A stretch of DNA of 64,000 nt, from contig JAFAZH010000048.1 in assembly GCA_019239895.1 (NCBI GenBank), positions 1 to 64,000 of the forward strand, given 5' to 3'. Every line of letters begins with the position of its first letter. The stretch's first letter is position 1. Positions 58,678 through 64,000 of the stretch are shown here, piece after piece. The stretch is from Abditibacteriaceae bacterium. Its GTDB lineage: Bacteria; Armatimonadota; Abditibacteriia; Abditibacteriales; Abditibacteriaceae. The notes below the pieces were generated by a model that saw only the letters and a list, made by a program, of their open reading frames with translations, ran no database searches and was not told where the DNA came from. The translations under genes and the position numbers were made by a program.

Positions 58678-61600
58678 CTAATGTGCCACCAGAGGCCCGG
58701 TGTGGCCAGTGAGGATGGCGGCTTTGGTGTCCAGGAGATTATTCCACTGCACAGTCACGCGGTCACCAGCCTGTAACGCTCCCGGTAGCATCTCAAGCGT
58801 CACGACGTGCGTGCTGGCAGCATAACCCGCGCTTTCCACCGGGACAGCTTTGCCATTGACTTCCACCTCATAATGCGCGGCATCCCCGGCGCTGTCGGCA
58901 TCTAAGGCTCCCAGGAAACGCAGTTGGATAATAGAGGGGTTAACTTGTGTGATGGCATTGGATAACTTTACGTCTGACGATAATGGGGTTTCATCCTCCA
59001 CACCACGCGTCCCAGCGGTAATGTGGAAGTTGCCTGTGGTGGCGGTGGCACCGGATAGAGAAACTGCCGGATAGATTCTATTGAAAGCCTTGTCTACAGT
59101 AAAAGGAACCACCCGATAATTGCCAGGGGCTAAATTATGAGGCAGAGCAATGTTCCAACTAGCACCACTGACTGTGGTTGCCTTAATTTCGGCAGGCTTA
59201 ACTAGGCTAAAGAGATCGCTGGAAGGCTTAGTTGAAATAGCCGGGTCAAACTTGCTGGTACTCCAATTGTAGAAGCTCACATTTAAGCTGCTGGCCGTTA
59301 AGCTATTGATGTGCGCTAACGCAACACCAACCCCCAAGATGCCGCCAGCATCAGTCGCCGTGCCAGTGGCTGCGGGAAGTGCCTTGGCTGTAAACGACAT
59401 ATTGTCCGTTGGTCGGATCAGGGCCACTGTAGGTTTGATAGCATCAGCGGTGGTGGCTACAAAGTTCACGGCGTTAAGATTGGCACTGCTGATGGTCTTA
59501 ACCTGATAGGTTTGTGTGAACGGGGTGCCGACTTTATAGGGTGCAATGATGAAGACACCGGCAGGTAGACTGCTGAACACATAATTGCCATTGGTGGGAC
59601 TGACAGGTGCAGTCTGAATGCCTGTTGATTGTAGCGTTGGCGCAGCCAAGAAATGCAGTATGGCCTCTTGAATGCTAATGGCGGTCGGCACACCCTTAAC
59701 TGTGCCTAAAGGAATCAATACAACCTTGGCACCCGCTACCGCAGTGCCTTTTTTGGTCTTGACCGTTCCTTCTACAGAGAATGTCGGAGCCGTAACGGTA
59801 AAGGTAGCAGTCGCCGTGCCGCCAGGTGTTTGCACTACCACTGGAACCTTACCCAGAGGCACCCCAGGAGGCACGGTCGTGAGAAGTTGAGTGGCTGAGG
59901 ATTGGTCGGCATTTACAACAGAAGTTATATCAGCAAATTTGACAATGGCACCAGCAAGATTACTACCGCTGATTGTCACACCCGCACCAATGGCACCACT
60001 AAGGGGAGCCATACTGCTAATGGTGGGCGGAGGCACGACATCAGTTTCTGTTACTGTTACCGTGACTGGCACCGCAGCCATAGTTCCTGTGGTGGCATTG
60101 ATAACTGCGTTACGGGAACCGGTTACAAGATGATCACTCACTCCATTAAGGGTGAACTGGGTGGAAACGCTACCAGCCGGAATAGCCACCGTCGCGGGCA
60201 CACTGGCGACACCGGCATCACTGCTTGAGAGATTTACGGAAAGTGCATTAGTGGTTGGAGTGTTGCGAGTGAGAGTTCCCGTGGCGCTGCCATTTTCAGG
60301 GAAAGCCAGAGGATTGATACTGAGCGTTAGCGTTGGCGTGTTTACATCACGGTTCACGACAGCAACATCAGCAGCATCCCGGCCATTATAGTTAGGATCG
60401 CTGCTGCTGGCCGGTGCCGTAAGAATCGAGTACGGTTGTTCCCCCTCAGCGATACCATCATTGACTCCAGTTATAGTGACCGTCTGAGCCTGATTCCAAT
60501 TCGGCGGAGTAAATGTTAAGGATGCAGGAACCACCGTGCCCTGATTCGAGTTGCTGCTGGCAAGAGGTATAGTCACGGAACCAGTGGGCTGCGAGGTTAA
60601 CACAACACTGAATGTTGCCACCCCACCCGCTTTTGTGGTGACAAGTCCTGTGGTCGGAGTAACTGTGATGCTGGCTACATCATTATCTGTTACTGTCACC
60701 GTCTTGTTATCCGATAGGGCAGTGTTGTTGAAGGTAGCGGTAGCTGTGATTGTAATAGTTTGAGTTCCATCTACGACGGCATTGTCTATAGCCGTAATGG
60801 GGAAAGTCGTGGAAGCTTGACCGGCTGGAATCGTAACGTTAGCCGGAACAGTAGCCTTGCCCGTATTACTGCTGGTAATTGCTACTAATAAAGACGTATT
60901 GGTAGGAGTGTTCCGTGTGATGGTACCAGTAGCGGCATTGATATTGGCATTTTCACTAAAAGTTACGGAATTAAGGCTCAATACTATTTGTGGTGGTATA
61001 ACCATGAAGTTGACATTGGATATGCTGCTACCATTGGCCGTTGTCACTGTAACAGGGCCGGTAGCGGCGTTGTTAGGCACAATGGCGGTAATAGAATTAG
61101 ATGAATTGATGGTAAAAGCAGCATTCACACTACCGACCTGGACAGAAGACACATCGCTGAGATATGAGCCAGTGATCGTAATGGGAGTACCGACAGTGCC
61201 ACTTTGAGGTGAGAAGTTGCTAATCATCGGCACCGGCCCGATATTAAGCTGATTACCATCATCTGCGGTACTATTTGAGTGACCACCAGGAGTAGTTACC
61301 ACAACTGTACGAAGACCTACGGTAGCAGTAGGCGAAACTGATATTTGCGCTTGCAGCGTAGTGCCCGTTGGGTCAACTGTTATTGCGCCTACAGTTATAT
61401 CAGGATCAGGTGCACCGTTGCGCAGGAACTGCACAGCGGAGGCTGTATCCAAATCACGACCACTCACTGTTATTGGCATATTAGCACTTCCAAGTAAGGA
61501 GGAGGTAGGCGTCAACTTAAACACTTGGGGGACCGGCACCTGCACCGAAACAGGCACCGCCAAACTATTATTGCCATTTGTTATCTTTATTGTAGTGGTT

Positions 61601-64000
61601 CCATTGCCAATTGCGGTTACTTCTCCAGAGTCACTCACTGTCACTACACTGCTGTCGTTGGCCACGTATGATGTACCAGTGTCAGAGGATGTCACGTTCC
61701 GCACGACTGCATCACTGTAGGTGCCCTTTACAATTAATTGTTGTGTTGCACCAGGGGTGCTGGCACCCGCGGCATAAAAATTTAGTGCATCTGGGTTTGA
61801 CTTTATTGATTGAAGTGTGGCCGAGGGCTGAACAGAAGTATTGCGGATGGTGGTGGTAGTGGACACATTTCCGGCAGCGTCACGGGCATAGATTGTTATA
61901 GGCAAATTGCCCACGTAGCCTGAAGGAATACCGAAGGTAGCGGTGAAACTGGTAGTGGTGGGTGACTTCTCCACTTCTGCTGAGTCAATATACCCACTTC
62001 CAGAACCTACAAACATCATTACTGCCTGCACATTTGCCCCATTTACAGGATCTACGGTTATAGTCAAAGTGCCCCCAGGAGTAAGCACAGCGCCTTCAGA
62101 GGGACTACTGACAGCAACTAAAGGTGTCTCTACCTCCCTGGTAATAGCCGAGTAAGCTTTTCTCCTGAACTGCATAGAACCACTACTTGATAAGGTATAA
62201 GGATATGGAGCATCAAAATGGGTTGTGTTGTAAACGTCTTGCACTGCGGGTAATGAAGGCACAAAGCTATAGCCGTCGCTATTCAGCAAGTCAACTATGT
62301 GGCTATTGATCAGATCATCCGCCTGCATACTAGTGTGAGTCATTGGAGTTCGATACCCTACTCCTAGGCCTAACTCTGACCATGCCTTACTTTGGTCCCT
62401 AACACCGGGATCCTCCGAATCAAATGGTGGCAGTAATCCGGCTTGTTGACTTTTCAGTGGAACCACAGTATCATTCGGGCGCCCGTTGAATAAACTAGTA
62501 TGAAAGCCTAAAAAAGAACTCAAGTCAAGAGGATGGCTAGGATAAGGCCAAGGGCCAGAAAGTTTTATAAAGACTAACATATTATATAGTGTCCATACTA
62601 AAGCGTTATTTCCCTCGTCCTTATTCAGGGTCGTAGACTCATCAGTTATCATGTATGAACTTATATCGGTTCTACCTAATGAACGATGTGCGGCGCTGCC
62701 GACCATTAAATCCGCTACACCCCCTTCATCTGGAGCGTCAGCCAATTTCTGAAGCCGATGCAAGATCCCAAGAGAGACAAATGAAAGCGCGTGTTCTAGC
62801 TCATAAGTTGTATTTGCGTAATCAGTGCCCAGATTTGGTGAAGCTAAGCCTATGAAGCGACGAAAGTACCCTTGATGGAAATTAGACTCAGTGCGGTAAC
62901 TATCATGATCATTAGCGAACCGACGTACTAAGACACCTCCTTGGCTATGGGTCACCACATCAGCGCGAGTAACAGCGATTCCTCTGCTATTATAATCTTG
63001 GCGCAGCCGCCGCAGGTAAGGAGTGAACAAGCCATCCTTAGCTGCATAGCTCTGTCCTCCTTGTGCTTGCCAGTCAACATTATAGATATTAAATCCTTCT
63101 TGTTTGAGTCGATCAAAGGTTTTAGGAGAATTTGCGTCTCCAATCCATGCACCAGGATCAGACCATGTCCCGTGCACCAAGATCACGGGGGGCCTCTCTA
63201 ACGTCACTGGCACTTTTAGGGTTGTTTTGCTTGCAGAGAATCCAACTTGCAGAGTTATAGCAAGAGTTTTGGTGACAGGATCATACATATCCCCGGTCAA
63301 ACCAGATGGAACTCTATATAAGGCAAAGTAATAGTGATCTCCTGTGATGCTATCTACTGCTTGATCATGAGGTATAACCAGTTCATTCTGAGGTAGACTC
63401 ATTGGACCCGACAACGTTGGATCCGCTGTTGGATCCGGCGAATCAATCGACCAAAATCCATCATCGGAAATGCCTAAGGTTGAAAGGCTTTGTACACGAC
63501 TAAAAGTTACCGATTGATCCTCTGTCGATCTAACCCGTAGGAGCAGCAGAGTGGCACCATCAGCAACCGCGCCACTGCGGATTGTAGTAGCTGTAATGAG
63601 CTTGCTTAACTTATTACCGTCGCTAACAGATACGGGAAATGTGATATCCGAAAGGTACTGTGGGTTAGCATCCAACACGTCCAAAGTACTGTGTGATACC
63701 TGAAATGAATCAGCAGAGTCAGTGGCAGCCAATGCATTTGTTACGGTGATAGGGCCTGTAGTAGCAGCCTGAGGGACAGTAGTGGTGATCTGGGTGTCAG
63801 AGTCAACTGTAAAAGCAGCAGGTTCTCCATGAAAAGCCACGTTGGAGGTGCCAGTAAAGTATTTACCGGTGATGACAACTGTGGTATCCGGCACACCCTT
63901 GGTAGGTGTAAAACTGTCTATCTGTGGTGGGTAGAGAACCTTAAATGGGGTGCCACTTGTCACCATACCAGCAGGAGTTGTTACAGTAATCTGGCCTGTC
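58678..64000 (-). CDS. Giant surface protein: IPT/TIG, lipase-like hydrolase, Ig-like and Calx-beta domains (5' partial)
   Basis: The frame continues past the right edge (GQITVTTPAGMV at the border), so the start is missing. IPT/TIG modules lead to an alpha/beta hydrolase: oxyanion VILVHGTWSDPGAW, nucleophile in VVTHSQGGVLVRRF, a likely Asp in RPNDTVVP and His in MTHTSM, which looks like a complete triad. Then come Ig-like, BIG2-like and IPT domains, three Calx-beta-like repeats, a carboxypeptidase-regulatory-like fold and a C-terminal domain (IIQLRFLGALDADSAGDAAHYE) shared with the protein at 29127-32660. At least 1770 residues. The lipase segment (about 62.1-63.7 kb) is AT-richer than the rest. 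Confidence 0.85.
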   Translation of the reverse strand, partial: TGQITVTTPAGMVTSGTPFKVLYPPQIDSFTPTKGVPDTTVVITGKYFTGTSNVAFHGEPAAFTVDSDTQITTTVPQAATTGPITVTNALAATDSADSFQVSHSTLDVLDANPQYLSDITFPVSVSDGNKLSKLITATTIRSGAVADGATLLLLRVRSTEDQSVTFSRVQSLSTLGISDDGFWSIDSPDPTADPTLSGPMSLPQNELVIPHDQAVDSITGDHYYFALYRVPSGLTGDMYDPVTKTLAITLQVGFSASKTTLKVPVTLERPPVILVHGTWSDPGAWIGDANSPKTFDRLKQEGFNIYNVDWQAQGGQSYAAKDGLFTPYLRRLRQDYNSRGIAVTRADVVTHSQGGVLVRRFANDHDSYRTESNFHQGYFRRFIGLASPNLGTDYANTTYELEHALSFVSLGILHRLQKLADAPDEGGVADLMVGSAAHRSLGRTDISSYMITDESTTLNKDEGNNALVWTLYNMLVFIKLSGPWPYPSHPLDLSSFLGFHTSLFNGRPNDTVVPLKSQQAGLLPPFDSEDPGVRDQSKAWSELGLGVGYRTPMTHTSMQADDLINSHIVDLLNSDGYSFVPSLPAVQDVYNTTHFDAPYPYTLSSSGSMQFRRKAYSAITREVETPLVAVSSPSEGAVLTPGGTLTITVDPVNGANVQAVMMFVGSGSGYIDSAEVEKSPTTTSFTATFGIPSGYVGNLPITIYARDAAGNVSTTTTIRNTSVQPSATLQSIKSNPDALNFYAAGASTPGATQQLIVKGTYSDAVVRNVTSSDTGTSYVANDSSVVTVSDSGEVTAIGNGTTTIKITNGNNSLAVPVSVQVPVPQVFKLTPTSSLLGSANMPITVSGRDLDTASAVQFLRNGAPDPDITVGAITVDPTGTTLQAQISVSPTATVGLRTVVVTTPGGHSNSTADDGNQLNIGPVPMISNFSPQSGTVGTPITITGSYLSDVSSVQVGSVNAAFTINSSNSITAIVPNNAATGPVTVTTANGSSISNVNFMVIPPQIVLSLNSVTFSENANINAATGTITRNTPTNTSLLVAITSSNTGKATVPANVTIPAGQASTTFPITAIDNAVVDGTQTITITATATFNNTALSDNKTVTVTDNDVASITVTPTTGLVTTKAGGVATFSVVLTSQPTGSVTIPLASSNSNQGTVVPASLTFTPPNWNQAQTVTITGVNDGIAEGEQPYSILTAPASSSDPNYNGRDAADVAVVNRDVNTPTLTLSINPLAFPENGSATGTLTRNTPTTNALSVNLSSSDAGVASVPATVAIPAGSVSTQFTLNGVSDHLVTGSRNAVINATTGTMAAVPVTVTVTETDVVPPPTISSMAPLSGAIGAGVTISGSNLAGAIVKFADITSVVNADQSSATQLLTTVPPGVPLGKVPVVVQTPGGTATATFTVTAPTFSVEGTVKTKKGTAVAGAKVVLIPLGTVKGVPTAISIQEAILHFLAAPTLQSTGIQTAPVSPTNGNYVFSSLPAGVFIIAPYKVGTPFTQTYQVKTISSANLNAVNFVATTADAIKPTVALIRPTDNMSFTAKALPAATGTATDAGGILGVGVALAHINSLTASSLNVSFYNWSTSKFDPAISTKPSSDLFSLVKPAEIKATTVSGASWNIALPHNLAPGNYRVVPFTVDKAFNRIYPAVSLSGATATTGNFHITAGTRGVEDETPLSSDVKLSNAITQVNPSIIQLRFLGALDADSAGDAAHYEVEVNGKAVPVESAGYAASTHVVTLEMLPGALQAGDRVTVQWNNLLDTKAAILTGHTGPLVAH

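Overview
The window is a moderate-GC bacterial chromosome segment, densely packed with housekeeping genes and rich in intergenic repeats. No rRNA, tRNA or CRISPR array was seen. The phylum cannot be fixed from sequence alone. The combination of a PyrR-attenuated pyrR-pyrB-pyrC-carA-carB cluster, a split carB, hrcA-grpE-dnaJ without dnaK, paired glnE and glnD, a KimA-type potassium importer, Calx-beta surface proteins and many long intergenic inverted repeats suggests a non-proteobacterial environmental lineage of the Armatimonadota/Chloroflexota kind. That placement is inference.

Layout. 1-3.1 kb: the tail of a histidine kinase, a frameshifted relic of a LuxR/AfsR-type ATPase regulator, and a response regulator/histidine kinase pair. 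3.3-5.6 kb: a KimA-like K+ importer behind a promoter and a long leader with an intrinsic-terminator-like hairpin. 5.8-7.5 kb: an AT-richer insert with a SIR2-like protein (possible phage defence) and an XRE regulator. 7.5-11.4 kb: DUF2294 protein, a coiled-coil metallophosphoesterase and a Gfo/Idh/MocA oxidoreductase. 11.5-19.8 kb, all minus strand: mazE, mazF, cysteine desulfurase, a TPR protein, mnmA, hrcA, grpE and dnaJ, combining sulfur delivery for tRNA thiolation with heat-shock functions. 19.9-27.6 kb: glnE and glnD, the nucleotidyl-transfer enzymes of nitrogen control, with a secreted beta-propeller protein between them.

27.7-32.7 kb: two secreted proteins, one made of ten Calx-beta repeats. 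32.8-40.3 kb: an ABC-2 permease, a SUKH protein, an MbfA-like ferritin/VIT1 protein, an aadA-like nucleotidyltransferase, an ABC exporter with an unusual zinc-ribbon N-terminus and a membrane PHP protein. 40.7-42.2 kb: an NtrC-type regulator with a variant GAFTGA loop. 42.2-48.4 kb: the pyrimidine operon, with a consensus promoter, a PyrR-binding loop and a terminator, then pyrR, pyrB, pyrC, carA and only the N-terminal half of carB. 48.6-56.4 kb: a secreted nuclease-like protein, a VanX-like dipeptidase, a DNA methyltransferase, a TgpA-type transglutaminase with its DUF58 partner, and smpB. 56.6-64 kb: a HEAT-repeat protein and a giant surface lipase-like protein that runs off the right edge and shares its C-terminal domain with the Calx-beta protein.

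The most distinctive structural signal is a series of about a dozen long inverted repeats. Each has 17-35 nt arms made of short near-tandem words and a 6-120 nt spacer. They sit in most gaps and also intrude into glnE and pyrC. Alongside them are a roughly 100-bp dispersed element present twice and a REP-like cruciform cassette.
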